Source: Paraburkholderia sp. (GTDB lineage: Bacteria > Pseudomonadota > Gammaproteobacteria > Burkholderiales > Burkholderiaceae). Taken from it: a stretch of DNA of 64,000 nt. Made by a program: the position numbers and the translations under genes. Where the stretch lies: assembly GCF_024281035.1 (NCBI RefSeq), contig NZ_JAMXLH010000016.1, positions 62,001 to 126,000 on the forward strand, in the 5' to 3' direction. The notes beneath the pieces were generated by a model. That model had not been told where the DNA came from. It did not search any database and saw only the letters and a list, made by a program, of their open reading frames with translations. This document shows positions 23,345 to 32,893 of this stretch, piece after piece; positions within the stretch are counted from its first letter, which is position 1; every line of letters begins with the position of its first letter.

Positions 23345-24334
23345 ATGCGGAGGAGGGACAGGGATCGAAGGATTGTCGTGAGACACGTCACGTCCGACCG
23401 CAAGGTCTATCGCACTGGTGCGTGGAAGCTCGCTTACGCGGACTTCATGACCGCGATGATGGCCTTTTTCCTGCTGATGTGGCTGGTGAGCATGGAGTCC
23501 AGGGTTCAGATTCAGGGCGTCGCCGACTTCTTCAAGCAGCCCCTGAAACTCACGCTGTGGGGCGGGGAGCGCAGCGCGGTGGATTCGGGCGTCCTGAAGG
23601 CGGGAGGCCGGGACGTTGCCACTGACCGCCACGGCGACACGCAGCAAACGGATGGTCACCTCGACCGGGGCGAGCACTCGGCGCAGCGGGCGAATGACAA
23701 CACCGGCAAACTGCAGAGCCGCGATGTTGCATTGCGGGAACAGGTCCGATTGCATGACCTTCAGATCAGGTTGATGGCGGCGTTGCAGGCCAATCCGGAT
23801 CTGCGGCAATTCAGACAACAGATCCGGATCGACTCGACGCTCATGGGGCTGCGTATCGAGATCGTGGATTCGCAGAAGCGCCCGATGTTCGCAACCGCGC
23901 GGGACACGGTCGAGCCGTATATGCACGACATCCTCAGGGCGATTGGAGGCACGCTCAACGGCGTGCCCAACCGGATCATTGTTCAGGGACACACTGACGC
24001 CGTTCCCTACCCGCATGGCGAGAAGGGCTACAGCAACTGGGAACTCTCCACCGACCGCGCAAACGCATCGCGCCGCGAGTTGATTGCAGGCGGCCTCGAT
24101 ACTGGCAAGGTTATGCGTGTCATTGGGCTCGCTGCGACGCAGAATTTGAACAAGGCAGATCCGCTCGATCCGGAGAATCGACGCATCAGCATCATCGTCC
24201 TCAACAAGAAGTCGGAAGAGGCGCTCATGCAGGACAACACATCAACGACAACCGTTCCCAATGATGCGGCTGGCGCAGGAAAGTCACCGCTGCCGGGTCT
24301 CTCCGGACCCGCAGCCACTACGGCGCCCCGATAG
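23345..24334 (+). CDS. MotB-like OmpA-domain protein (orphan)
   Basis: A 329-aa protein. N-terminal WKLAYADFMTAMMAFFLLMW is the MotB helix with its ion-conducting Asp, followed by the plug-like region. The C-terminus is OmpA-like peptidoglycan binding: IIVQGHTDAVPYPHGEKGYS, NWELSTDRANASRRELI and DPENRRISIIVLNK. MotB anchors the flagellar stator, but no motA is adjacent, so it may belong to a second stator, be recruited to other motor proteins, or be an orphan duplication. The linker between the helix and the OmpA domain is long and polar. A GTG at 23342 is the alternative start. Confidence 0.8.
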   Translation: MRRRDRDRRIVVRHVTSDRKVYRTGAWKLAYADFMTAMMAFFLLMWLVSMESRVQIQGVADFFKQPLKLTLWGGERSAVDSGVLKAGGRDVATDRHGDTQQTDGHLDRGEHSAQRANDNTGKLQSRDVALREQVRLHDLQIRLMAALQANPDLRQFRQQIRIDSTLMGLRIEIVDSQKRPMFATARDTVEPYMHDILRAIGGTLNGVPNRIIVQGHTDAVPYPHGEKGYSNWELSTDRANASRRELIAGGLDTGKVMRVIGLAATQNLNKADPLDPENRRISIIVLNKKSEEALMQDNTSTTTVPNDAAGAGKSPLPGLSGPAATTAPR

Positions 24335-24579
24335 CCAGGTGCCGATCGTCAACGCGGCCCAGGATTGGCGCTCGACTTCATTGCAACTCCACTCGCGCAA
24401 TTGCGTGACGATCCGGCGATCGCGAAGCCTCAGGACGACTCACCACACAATACGTTCCTGACAACGGTACGCACACGCTAGACGGCTCGACGAATTCACC
24501 GGACTTACGCCATCGCGACGCGCGGAGTTCTACGGTAGCATCGGCTATCATGCTGCCCGAGAGCGATGAAGGGATGTCC

Positions 24580-25269
24580 ATGAAGGTGCTTATTGTCGAA
24601 GACGACTCCGCGATAGCCGCGAACCTCTACGACTATCTTGAGGCAAGCGGCTATGCGGTCGATGTGGCCTCCAATGGCAACGCCGGGCTGCAGATGGCGC
24701 TTGCGGATGCGTGGGATGCCATCCTGCTCGATCTGTCGCTGCCTGGTATGGACGGTCTCACGCTCTGTCGCAGGCTGCGCGAAGAGGCATGCCGCGACAC
24801 ACCGGTGCTGATGCTGACCGCAAGGGACGCACTTGACGACAAGCTGAAGGGGTTCGCGCACGGCGCGGACGATTACCTGGTCAAACCGTTTTCCCTGAAG
24901 GAAGTGGGGGCGCGTCTTGGCGCCATGGTCAAGCGCTATCGCGGCCAGGTTGCCAGCATGGATCTTCGATTTGCGGACGTGCGCCTCGACCTGTCGACGA
25001 TGACCGTCGAACGCGCCGGGCGGCCGGTCAAGCTGCCTCCCAAATGTCTTCAGTTGCTGCGCATCATGATGCAGTCGCCGCACCGCACCTTTAGCCGCGC
25101 CGAGCTTGAATCCGAAGTCTGGGGCGACGAGTTGCCGGATAGCGACACGTTGCGCACACATGTCTACACGCTTCGCCGGGCACTGTGCGGACCCGGCGAG
25201 CCGGACGTTATCGAAACGCTCCATGGCGTCGGCTACCGACTCGCGGCGACCCGTCATGATACGAAATAG
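24580..25269 (+). CDS. OmpR/PhoB-type response regulator
   Basis: Receiver domain: MKVLIVEDDSAIAANLYDYL with acidic residues, phosphoacceptor Asp in AILLDLSLPGMDGL, the Thr in MLTARDALDD and the Lys in DDYLVKPFSLKE. The C-terminal winged helix is intact (LPPKCLQLLRIMMQSPHRTF, SRAELESEVWGDELPDSDTL, RTHVYTLRRALCG). The MKVL start is chosen for its GAAGGG site. The gene overlaps the kinase gene by 14 bp and sits upstream of an RND efflux operon, so it probably controls that operon. The 229-aa length is normal. Confidence 0.92.
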   Translation: MKVLIVEDDSAIAANLYDYLEASGYAVDVASNGNAGLQMALADAWDAILLDLSLPGMDGLTLCRRLREEACRDTPVLMLTARDALDDKLKGFAHGADDYLVKPFSLKEVGARLGAMVKRYRGQVASMDLRFADVRLDLSTMTVERAGRPVKLPPKCLQLLRIMMQSPHRTFSRAELESEVWGDELPDSDTLRTHVYTLRRALCGPGEPDVIETLHGVGYRLAATRHDTK

Positions 25270-26539
25270 CCTGCGCTTCAAGGTCGCGCTTTTCTTCTCG
25301 GTGCTGGGCATCGCGCTGCTGCTGGCACAGGCGTTTGGCGTTAAAGCGCTGGCCGAAAACCAGGAAGAAAAACTGATCGCGGCGCTTGTCCATGATGACA
25401 TGGCGAGCGTGCTCAAGAATTACGAAGCCGATCCGTCTTTGCTGCCGCCATTCGATGCACGGATGGGCGGCTATGTATCGGGCGCGAACCGCGAGTCGGT
25501 TACGTTGCCCGAGTCGGTCAGGGGCCTGCCTTTCGGCACGCACGAGATCATCATCGACGGGCGGGAGATTCATGTCGCGATTGCGCCGCTCGGCACGGCG
25601 CGCCTGTACCGGGTGTACAACTTCAACATCTACGAAAAGCACTTCAAGCAGGTTATTAATGTGCTGATGGCGGGTACGGGCATCTTCGCGCTTCTCACGA
25701 TCTGGCTGTCCTTCGGTTTGTCGGGTCTGCTGGTGCGGCAGGTGGCGGGGCTCGCGCGACAGGTGAAAGAACTACGGCTCGGCGAATCCGCCCCGATTCA
25801 GCCCGGCAGATATGACGAGACCGAACTCGTCGGACTCGTGGAGGCATTCAACGACTATCACCAGCGTATGGCCGACATGATTGCGCGTGAGAAGGAATTC
25901 ACGGGCAATGTCAGCCACGAGCTTCGCACGCCGCTCACGGCCATCAAGACAAGCTGCGAACTGCTTGAACAGGATGCGGCGATCAGTGGCAAGTCTCGCG
26001 CGCGTTTGCAGCAGATCGAGCGAGCGGCCGACAACATGCGCGAACTCACCAGCGCGCTGCTGATGCTTGCGAGGGAGGATTCGGCGCGCGATGTCGAACC
26101 GGTCGCAATGGCGAAGATGATTGAAACCGCGCTGGCACCATTCGCTGATCAGCTCGCGCAAAAGGGACTCGACACCGTTATCGACGTGGACCGCGAACTG
26201 CGGGTCGCAGCAAACCGGCCTGCGCTCGCAATCGTGCTCGCCAACATCGTTGACAACGCGGTACGGCATACGGACCGCGGACGTCTTCACTTTCGCTATG
26301 TCGATGGCTGGTTGTGCATCGAAGATACGGGGCCGGGTATTCCGGCCCAGGCGCTCCCGCATGTCTTTGAGCGGTTCTATCAGACAGGCTCGTCACACAG
26401 TGCGATGCAGGGTGTCGGGATCGGGCTGTCTATCGTCAGGAAGCTGTGCGATCGCTACGGGTGGTCCATCGAGATCGGCAGCGAGCCAGGCATTGGCACC
26501 CGCGTTTCGCTTCGCCTGCCGGCGGCGAACGAAGCATGA
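25256..26539 (+). CDS. Sensor histidine kinase
   Basis: A 427-aa membrane kinase: an N-terminal helix, a periplasmic sensor of about 120 residues with a second membrane helix (GTGIFALLTIWLSFGLSGLL), HAMP-like linker, HisKA phosphoacceptor in FTGNVSHELRTPLTAIKTSC, and an HATPase domain with N box IVLANIVDNAVRHT, G1 EDTGPGIP, F box VFERFYQ, G2 GVGIGLSIV. It pairs with the response regulator it overlaps. The periplasmic region has no recognised ligand pocket, so the signal is unknown; metal or drug is inferred from the RND operon that follows. Confidence 0.92.
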   Translation: MIRNSLRFKVALFFSVLGIALLLAQAFGVKALAENQEEKLIAALVHDDMASVLKNYEADPSLLPPFDARMGGYVSGANRESVTLPESVRGLPFGTHEIIIDGREIHVAIAPLGTARLYRVYNFNIYEKHFKQVINVLMAGTGIFALLTIWLSFGLSGLLVRQVAGLARQVKELRLGESAPIQPGRYDETELVGLVEAFNDYHQRMADMIAREKEFTGNVSHELRTPLTAIKTSCELLEQDAAISGKSRARLQQIERAADNMRELTSALLMLAREDSARDVEPVAMAKMIETALAPFADQLAQKGLDTVIDVDRELRVAANRPALAIVLANIVDNAVRHTDRGRLHFRYVDGWLCIEDTGPGIPAQALPHVFERFYQTGSSHSAMQGVGIGLSIVRKLCDRYGWSIEIGSEPGIGTRVSLRLPAANEA

Positions 26540-26573
26540 GCCGACTTCACGAGAACCGCTCAGTTTCCTGATG

Positions 26574-26592
26574 GGTTCTTGTCAGGTTCTTG
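26574..26592 (+). promoter_or_regulatory. Putative response-regulator operator: direct repeat of GGTTCTTG
   Basis: Two perfect copies of GGTTCTTG start at 26574 and 26585, 11 bp apart, one helical turn, which is the spacing used by OmpR-type regulators. They lie 83 bp upstream of the first efflux gene, in the 135-bp gap after the kinase gene. TTGACG (26590-26595) resembles a -35 box. The regulator encoded just upstream is the natural candidate to bind. Not tested. Confidence 0.4.
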
Positions 26593-26674
26593 ACGAAAAC
26601 TTCACAAGCACTGGCGTAGCATCCGCCCCGGAAGCTGCCCGTTCGGGCGGCACAACGTCCGATGGGATGCCAGC

Positions 26675-28075
26675 ATGCGCCGCGCGCTTTCACTTGCATC
26701 ATTGATTGCCTTGATTGGCATCGGCGGCTGTGCGACCTTTCATCCCCAGCCGATCGCCCCCGACGAGCTTGCCCGGCAATTCGAGCAGCGCTCACTGGCG
26801 AGCGAGGAACTGCACGCGTGCGTCGCGCGCGAAGCGGGGCACGATGTTGCACCGTGGCCGCCTGCGGTCTGGAACCGCGCGTTGCTCACTCTGGCGGCGT
26901 TCTGCTACAGCCCCGCGCTCGACCTCGCGCGCGCGCAATGGGACACGGCCAAAGCCGGCATCGACGTCGCCAACGCGATTCCCAACCCTGTTCTGCAGTT
27001 GCCGTTCCAGTACGACACGCCCAACCCCGGGCCTGGCGCGCCCTTCACCTGGGGGCCTGCGCTCGACATCCCGATCGAAACCGCACACAAGCGCGGCTAT
27101 CGCGTCGATCAGGCCGCTCACCTGTCCGAGGCAGCACGGCTAAACATCCTGAGTGCGGCGTGGGCCGTCCGTGCGCAGGTTCGTGACGCCATGCTCGCGC
27201 TGTACGCGGCCCGCAGCCGCATCGCATTCCTGTCCGCAAAGGCGGAAGCCGAGCGGCAGATCACGGTGATGAGCCGCCACCGTCTCGCAGTCGGCCAGTT
27301 TTCGCAACCCGACGTCAACGCCGCCGTGCTGGCCGATACCCAGGCCCAGAGCGATCTGGCCGCCGCGCGCAGTGCGGAACAGGATGCGCGCGCGCAATTG
27401 AGCGCCGCCATCGGCGTGCCGGTCGCCGCACTCGACAATGTGACGCTCGACATCAGCGCTTTTGGCACGGCTGCGCCTGCACCACCGGCAGCGGATGCGC
27501 AGCGCGCCGCCATTTTCCATCGTGCCGATCTGCGCGCCTCGCTGGCCGACTACGCTGCGGCTGAATCGGCGCTCCAGCTCGAGATCGCGAAACAGTATCC
27601 GGACATCCATCTCGGCCCTGGCTACACGTACGACACTGGCACCAACAAGTTCGCATTCGGGTTGGCCGGTATCGCGCTGCCGATCTTCGACCAGAACCAG
27701 GGCGGCATTAAACAGGCCGAGGCCAGACGCAAGGAGGCGGCAATCCGCACCGGCGCGCTGCAAGACAAGATCATTGGCGATCTCGCGCACGCACTGGCGC
27801 GCTACCAGGCGAGCATCGACGCATTGCGGATCTCCGATGACCATCTGACGAACGCCCGCCGTCAACTCGACAGTGAGGCTGCTGCGTTCTCAAGCGGCGA
27901 TGCGGACCGGCTGACTTACACCCAGGCGAAAGCCGATTATCAGACGAGCGAAACCTCCCATCTCGATGCCGAAGTTGTCGTCCAGCAGGCTGCTGGCGCA
28001 CTCGAAGATGCGATGCAGTTGCCCCTCGCGCATGAAACGGCGACTCACACCCTCAGTGAGGGGGCAACACGATGA
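26675..28075 (+). CDS. Outer-membrane efflux channel (TolC/CusC family)
   Basis: A 466-aa protein with a lipoprotein signal (MRRALSLASLIALIGIGGC, Cys19). Two OEP repeats are visible: residues ~80-240 around LLTLAAFCYSPALDLARAQW, then ~290-450 around LRASLADYAAAESALQLEIA and GIALPIFDQNQGGIKQAEAR with typical turn motifs. It forms the exit duct of the RND pump. It begins the efflux operon, overlapping the adaptor gene by 4 bp. CusC-like, though selectivity cannot be read. Confidence 0.88.
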   Translation: MRRALSLASLIALIGIGGCATFHPQPIAPDELARQFEQRSLASEELHACVAREAGHDVAPWPPAVWNRALLTLAAFCYSPALDLARAQWDTAKAGIDVANAIPNPVLQLPFQYDTPNPGPGAPFTWGPALDIPIETAHKRGYRVDQAAHLSEAARLNILSAAWAVRAQVRDAMLALYAARSRIAFLSAKAEAERQITVMSRHRLAVGQFSQPDVNAAVLADTQAQSDLAAARSAEQDARAQLSAAIGVPVAALDNVTLDISAFGTAAPAPPAADAQRAAIFHRADLRASLADYAAAESALQLEIAKQYPDIHLGPGYTYDTGTNKFAFGLAGIALPIFDQNQGGIKQAEARRKEAAIRTGALQDKIIGDLAHALARYQASIDALRISDDHLTNARRQLDSEAAAFSSGDADRLTYTQAKADYQTSETSHLDAEVVVQQAAGALEDAMQLPLAHETATHTLSEGATR

Positions 28076-29136
28076 AACTCCCGCTCATTCTTCCTGGTGT
28101 CGTTTCGCTCGCCCTGTGCGCGGGTGCGGGCTGGTACATCATCAACCAGATGTTCGACGCGCCCGGTGCATCGACCGCCGCGGCGCAGTCGGCGCCGCCG
28201 TCCGCCGTGCAGACCGTCAACGGTGAAACAGTCGTGGTCTTGAGCGCCGACGCGCAAAGCGCCAGTCATATCGAAGTCGCGCCGCTTGCTGCCGTCACGA
28301 GCCAGTCGCGCATCAGTGCCGACGCCACGGTCATCGATCTGCAGCCGCTCTTCGATCTGCGCAACCGCTTTGCCACCGCACGCGCGGACGTCGATACATT
28401 CGCCGCGCAGGCGGCCAGCTCGCGAATGCAGTACGCAAGCAGCCGCACGCTGTTCGCCGACGACCGCAATATTTCCCAGAAGAGCCTGTTGGCTGCGCAG
28501 TCAACGATGCAAGGCGATGAGGCGAAACTGCAATCGGCCCGGGTCACGCTGGCAGGCCTCGACGGCACGATGCGCCAGCAGTTCGGCGACGCGCTCGCGA
28601 ACGCCGCTGCAGCACCGGTCTCGAAGCTGTTCCAGCGTCTCCAGTCGGGCCAGTCGATTGTGCTGCGCGTCACGTTGCCTTCCGGCTTCGCCGCAACGCC
28701 GCCTGTGCAGATCGCGGTCGACACACCCGGCGGCCGCACGTTGCCTGCTCAACGGCTTTCCGCGTCGCCGCTCGCCGATCCGGCCGTGCAGGGCACGCCG
28801 TGGCTATACGTCGCCGACGCCCCGCTGCCGGCCAACCTGCGCACGAGCGCGCGCGTGCCGACGTCGAGCGAGGCGCTGTCCGGGCTGCTGATTCCCGAGC
28901 ATGCGGTGGTGTGGTACGGCGGCCAGACATGGGCCTACGTACGTACTGCGCCTGGGCACTTCACGCGCCGCTACGTGCCTGCGGGTAACGAGGGCGAGCA
29001 CGGTTTCGTGGTGACGTCCGGCTTCAACGCTGGCGATGACATCGTGACGCAGGGCGCGCAACTGCTGCTCTCCGAAGAGCTCAAGCCGCAGGGCATCGCC
29101 ACCGCCTGCAAGGACCCGCCCGAGTGCGACGACTGA
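28072..29136 (+). CDS. RND periplasmic adaptor (membrane-fusion protein)
   Basis: A 354-aa protein with an N-terminal membrane helix (PLILPGVVSLALCAGAGWYI) and a periplasmic part with HlyD/CusB features: QSRISADATVIDLQPLFDLR, a coiled-coil hairpin around FAAQASSRMQYASSRTLFAD and DEAKLQSARVTLAGLDG, then beta-barrel segments (VVTSGFNAGDDIVTQGAQLL). There is no clear CusB Met motif, and the hairpin is short. The ATG overlaps the channel gene stop (ATGA). Confidence 0.85.
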   Translation: MKLPLILPGVVSLALCAGAGWYIINQMFDAPGASTAAAQSAPPSAVQTVNGETVVVLSADAQSASHIEVAPLAAVTSQSRISADATVIDLQPLFDLRNRFATARADVDTFAAQAASSRMQYASSRTLFADDRNISQKSLLAAQSTMQGDEAKLQSARVTLAGLDGTMRQQFGDALANAAAAPVSKLFQRLQSGQSIVLRVTLPSGFAATPPVQIAVDTPGGRTLPAQRLSASPLADPAVQGTPWLYVADAPLPANLRTSARVPTSSEALSGLLIPEHAVVWYGGQTWAYVRTAPGHFTRRYVPAGNEGEHGFVVTSGFNAGDDIVTQGAQLLLSEELKPQGIATACKDPPECDD

Positions 29137-29177
29137 CCTGCGCATGACCTGCCCGAAACAACACGACAACACGCCCC

Positions 29178-32100
29178 ATGCTTAGCGCGATCATCCGCTT
29201 TTCGCTGCGCTTTCGCGGCGTCATTTTTTCGCTGGCCGTCATGGTGGCCGGCTACGGGCTGTTTACGCTGACGCGCGCGCGGCTCGACGTCTTTCCGGAA
29301 TTCGCGCCGCCGATGAGCATCGTGCAGACGGCCGCGCCGGGCATGAGCAGCGAGCAGGTGGAAGCCCTCGTCACACAGCCGGTTGAAAATGCCCTCGGCG
29401 GCATGACCGGCCTGCAGTCGATTCGCTCGCGGTCCATGCAGGGCCTGTCCTCGGTCACGCTCGTGTTCGACGACCATGCAAACGTGATGCAGGTCAGGCA
29501 GCTCGTCAACGAGCGCGTCAGCGGACTCGCGGGCGCGCTGCCGGCGGGCGTCGCGTCGCCCCAGCTTTTGCCGCTCACGACGACGACCAGCGTCGTGCGC
29601 ACGATCGGCCTCACTTCGAAGACGCGTTCGCTCGCGGACCTCTACGACATCGCCCAGTGGACGATCAAACCTCAGCTGCTGAGCACGTCAGGCGTTGCCG
29701 ACGTGATCGTGTTCGGCGGCGAGACGCGCGAGTTGCAGATCCAGGTCGACCCCGCGAAGCTGATGCGCCACGGCCTGTCGATCCAGGATGTGATGGCCGC
29801 GGCGCGCCAGGCTACGGGCGTACGCGGCGCCGGATTCATCGAAAACCGCAACCAGCGCATTGCTGTCAATGCCGATGGCCAGATCGCGACACCGCAAAAA
29901 CTCGCCGGTGTCGTGCTGCGTTCCAGCAACGGCGCGGCGGTTCGGCTCGGCGACGTCGCCAGCGTGACCTGGGGCAGTGCACCGCCCGTGGGCGCGGCGT
30001 CGATCATGGGCAAGCCCGGTGTGATGGTCGTCATGGAAAGCCAGTACGGGACCAACACGATGGCCGTCACGCGCGGCATCGAAAAGACACTCGCCGGGCT
30101 CGCGCCAGCGCTCGCTCGCCAGGGCGTGGACGTGAATACCAACGTGTTCCGGCCTGCCAACTTCATCGACGCTTCCATCGGTCACCTGCGCACGGCACTG
30201 ATCGTCGGCGCCGTGCTGGTCATCGCCGTGCTGTTCCTGTTCCTGCTCAACGTGCGCACCGCGGTGATTTCCGCAGCCGCCATTCCGCTGTCGCTGCTGG
30301 TCGCGATCATTGTGCTCACATCGTTCGGCGTCAGCCTGAACACGATGACACTGGGCGGGCTTGCCATCGCGCTCGGTGAGGTGGTCGACGACGCCATCAT
30401 CGACGTCGAGAACATCTACCGGCGTCTGCGCGAGAACCGCGCACTGGCCCAGCCGCTTCCAGCGTATCGCGTCGTGCTGCGCGCTTCGCTCGAAGTCCGC
30501 AGCGCTGTTGTGTTCGCAACATTCATCGTGATGCTGATCTTCCTGCCCGTGATCACGCTCCCGGGTCTGGGTGGGCGGCTCTTTGCCCCGCTGGGCATCG
30601 CATACATCCTCGCCGTGCTCGCGTCGCTTGGCGTCGCGCTGACGCTCACGCCTGCGATGGCGCTCGCACTGCTGGCGAAAGGACCCTTGCCCGAGCGGGA
30701 GCCACGCCTGATCGGGCGTCTAAAGACGCGTTACGTCGCGTTGCTGACCACGGTCGAGCAGCACGTGAAAGTGGTCATGGCGATCGTCGCGGTGATGTGC
30801 GCCGCAGCGCTCGCGGCGCTGCCGTTCATGAGCGGGAGTTTTATTCCGCAACTGCGCGAAGGTCATTACACGGTACACATGGGACTCGCGCCGGGCACGT
30901 CGCTCGCCGAATCGATGCGCATCGGCACGCAGGTTTCGAACGCGCTGATGCAGGTGCCGGGCGTGCGTCTCGTGGCCCAGCGCGCAGGCCGTGCAAACGG
31001 CGTGGTCGATCCGACCGGCGTGCAGCTTTCCGAGTTCGAGGTCGACCTCAAGCCGATGGGTGCATCGGGACAGAGCTGGGCGCTTTACCGGATTCGCCAG
31101 GCGATGGCGGGCTTTCCGGGGCTTTCCACCTCGGTCAACACGTTTCTGGAGGAACGCATCGACGAAACCATTTCGGGTACGACCGCCCCCGTGGTGGTGA
31201 ACGTCTTCGGCAACAACCTCGATGTCATCGACCGCACGGCACAGCAGATCGCCCAACTGATCGGCACGATCCACGGCGTTGCCAGTGTGCGGGTGGATTC
31301 TCCGCCCGGGATTCCCGAACTGGATGTGAGGCTGAACCCCGACGCACTGAGTCGCTGGGGCTTTCGCCCGGTGGAGGTGCTCGATGCGATTCAGGCCGCG
31401 TACGCGGGCGTGAGCGTTTCGCAGATTTACGAGGGCAGTCGCACATACGACGTCGCAGTCGTGCTCGCTCCTGCGCAACGCCGCTCGGTGAGCGACGTGG
31501 GCAAACTCATGGTGCGCAATGCCGATGGCTTCGCCGTGCCCCTCATTGCGCTCGCAACGATCCGGCAGGTTGCCGGCCGTTACCAGATCACGCACGACGG
31601 TGGCCAGCGTGTGCAAACGGTGTCGGTGAATCTCGGCAACCGGGCGGTCAGTGACTTCGTGAAGGAAGCGCAGGCGCGTGTGAATCGCGAGATCAGGATG
31701 CCGCCGGACACCTATGCCGTCTTCAGCGGGGAGAGCGAAGCGCGTGCGCAATCGCAGCGCGACCTGCTTGCGTATGGTGGGATTGCGCTGGTGGGCATTG
31801 CACTGCTGCTGTTCCTGGCGATGAAGAACCGGCGCGCCGTGCTGCTCGTGATGATCAACCTGCCATTCGCGCTGGTGGGCGGCGTCCTGGGCGTAGTGCT
31901 GACCGGCGCGAACCTGTCGCTTGGCAGCATGGTGGGTTTCGTCACGCTGCTCGGCATATCGCTGCGCAATTCGATCATGCTGATCAGCCACTATGAGCAT
32001 CTCGTGCTCGTCGACGGGCTGACCTGGAATATGGACACCGCGGTGCGCGGCGCGTCGGAGCGGCTGGTGCCAATCCTCATGACCGCGCTGGTTACCGCGC

Positions 32101-32291
32101 TCGCGCTGGCGCCGCTCGCCGTGACGAGCGGCGCGCCGGGCAACGAAATCGAGGGCCCAATGGCGATCGTCATTCTTGGCGGCTTGATTACCTCGACCGC
32201 ACTGAACCTGATCGTCCTGCCTACATTGGCCTTGCGTTATGGGCGCTTTGTGCGCGACGAAGCCGCAGAACCGGGGACAGCGAATGCGTGA
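29178..32291 (+). CDS. RND efflux transporter (CusA/CzcA-like subfamily)
   Basis: A 1037-aa inner-membrane pump. Helices at the start (IFSLAVMVAGYGLFTLTRAR), then ARLDVFPEFAPPMSIVQTAA; the proton-relay region reads GGLAIALGEVVDDAIIDVEN (Asp-Asp as in heavy-metal RNDs) followed by IYRRLRENR, which is CzcA/CusA-like. A second half begins near VVMAIVAVMCAAALAALPFM, with the late helix set ending before position 1020. The sequence favours a metal or cationic substrate, but the CusA methionine triad cannot be confirmed by eye. Third gene of the operon, controlled most likely by the two-component system upstream. Confidence 0.88.
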   Translation: MLSAIIRFSLRFRGVIFSLAVMVAGYGLFTLTRARLDVFPEFAPPMSIVQTAAPGMSSEQVEALVTQPVENALGGMTGLQSIRSRSMQGLSSVTLVFDDHANVMQVRQLVNERVSGLAGALPAGVASPQLLPLTTTTSVVRTIGLTSKTRSLADLYDIAQWTIKPQLLSTSGVADVIVFGGETRELQIQVDPAKLMRHGLSIQDVMAAARQATGVRGAGFIENRNQRIAVNADGQIATPQKLAGVVLRSSNGAAVRLGDVASVTWGSAPPVGAASIMGKPGVMVVMESQYGTNTMAVTRGIEKTLAGLAPALARQGVDVNTNVFRPANFIDASIGHLRTALIVGAVLVIAVLFLFLLNVRTAVISAAAIPLSLLVAIIVLTSFGVSLNTMTLGGLAIALGEVVDDAIIDVENIYRRLRENRALAQPLPAYRVVLRASLEVRSAVVFATFIVMLIFLPVITLPGLGGRLFAPLGIAYILAVLASLGVALTLTPAMALALLAKGPLPEREPRLIGRLKTRYVALLTTVEQHVKVVMAIVAVMCAAALAALPFMSGSFIPQLREGHYTVHMGLAPGTSLAESMRIGTQVSNALMQVPGVRLVAQRAGRANGVVDPTGVQLSEFEVDLKPMGASGQSWALYRIRQAMAGFPGLSTSVNTFLEERIDETISGTTAPVVVNVFGNNLDVIDRTAQQIAQLIGTIHGVASVRVDSPPGIPELDVRLNPDALSRWGFRPVEVLDAIQAAYAGVSVSQIYEGSRTYDVAVVLAPAQRRSVSDVGKLMVRNADGFAVPLIALATIRQVAGRYQITHDGGQRVQTVSVNLGNRAVSDFVKEAQARVNREIRMPPDTYAVFSGESEARAQSQRDLLAYGGIALVGIALLLFLAMKNRRAVLLVMINLPFALVGGVLGVVLTGANLSLGSMVGFVTLLGISLRNSIMLISHYEHLVLVDGLTWNMDTAVRGASERLVPILMTALVTALALAPLAVTSGAPGNEIEGPMAIVILGGLITSTALNLIVLPTLALRYGRFVRDEAAEPGTANA

Positions 32292-32530
32292 GCCGGGCTG
32301 GGCGATATCGCCAGGTCATTGCATCGACGGGTTGAACCCGCATCGGCAAGCAGCCGCTTTACGCGGTAGCGGCTAAAGCGCAGCCCGTGCGCGTTCTGCG
32401 TGGCCGTCCTTCATTGTTGCAGGTTGAAATCGTGAACACATTACGTTACGAATGTTTACATGGTGTAGCGATCTTCCGGCATCGCATTCGTACAATTCAT
32501 TTACCTGAAGACGCTCGAAGGGAGCATCAA

Positions 32531-32893
32531 ATGAACAAGCGACACTACGTAACCACGCTGGCTGCGGCGCTCTTTGCGCTTGGTACGACGACGGCAATGG
32601 CGGCAGCCGGCGGTCACGGTGGGGGCGGCATGGGCGGTGCCGGCGGTGGCATGGGTGGCGCCGGTGGCGTCGGTGGCAACTCCGCCGGCCATATGAGCGC
32701 GTCGGCACAGGCTCATTCGAACGGCTTCAACTCTGGCGACCGCGACGCAGGTCTCGCGCGCGCCGCTGACCGCTCCGACACGATCGCAGACCGTGCAGGC
32801 ATTCAGCCGGGCAAGGGCCACAGGCACGGCAGATCGCACACTATGACCGCGTCGAAGCGCGAAGCGTTCGGGCACCTGGAAAGCAAGCCGTAA
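32531..32893 (+). CDS. Exported glycine-rich protein (120 aa)
   Basis: A signal peptide (to about residue 25, TTAMAA) is followed by a Gly/Met-rich stretch (GGHGGGGMGGAGGGMGGAGG), then a Ser/His/Asn region and a basic tail containing GHRHGRSHTMTASKREAFGH. His and Met clusters could bind metal, fitting the efflux operon 240 bp upstream, but this is inference. The ATG has GAAGGGAGCATC upstream. Similar low-complexity exported proteins are common and unnamed in Burkholderiales. Confidence 0.6.
   Translation: MNKRHYVTTLAAALFALGTTTAMAAAGGHGGGGMGGAGGGMGGAGGVGGNSAGHMSASAQAHSNGFNSGDRDAGLARAADRSDTIADRAGIQPGKGHRHGRSHTMTASKREAFGHLESKP

Noticed and set aside
32352..32374. Hairpin AGCCGCT/AGCGGCT after the RND gene considered as terminator
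   Set aside because: Seven-base stem with no T tract; possible but not supportable.
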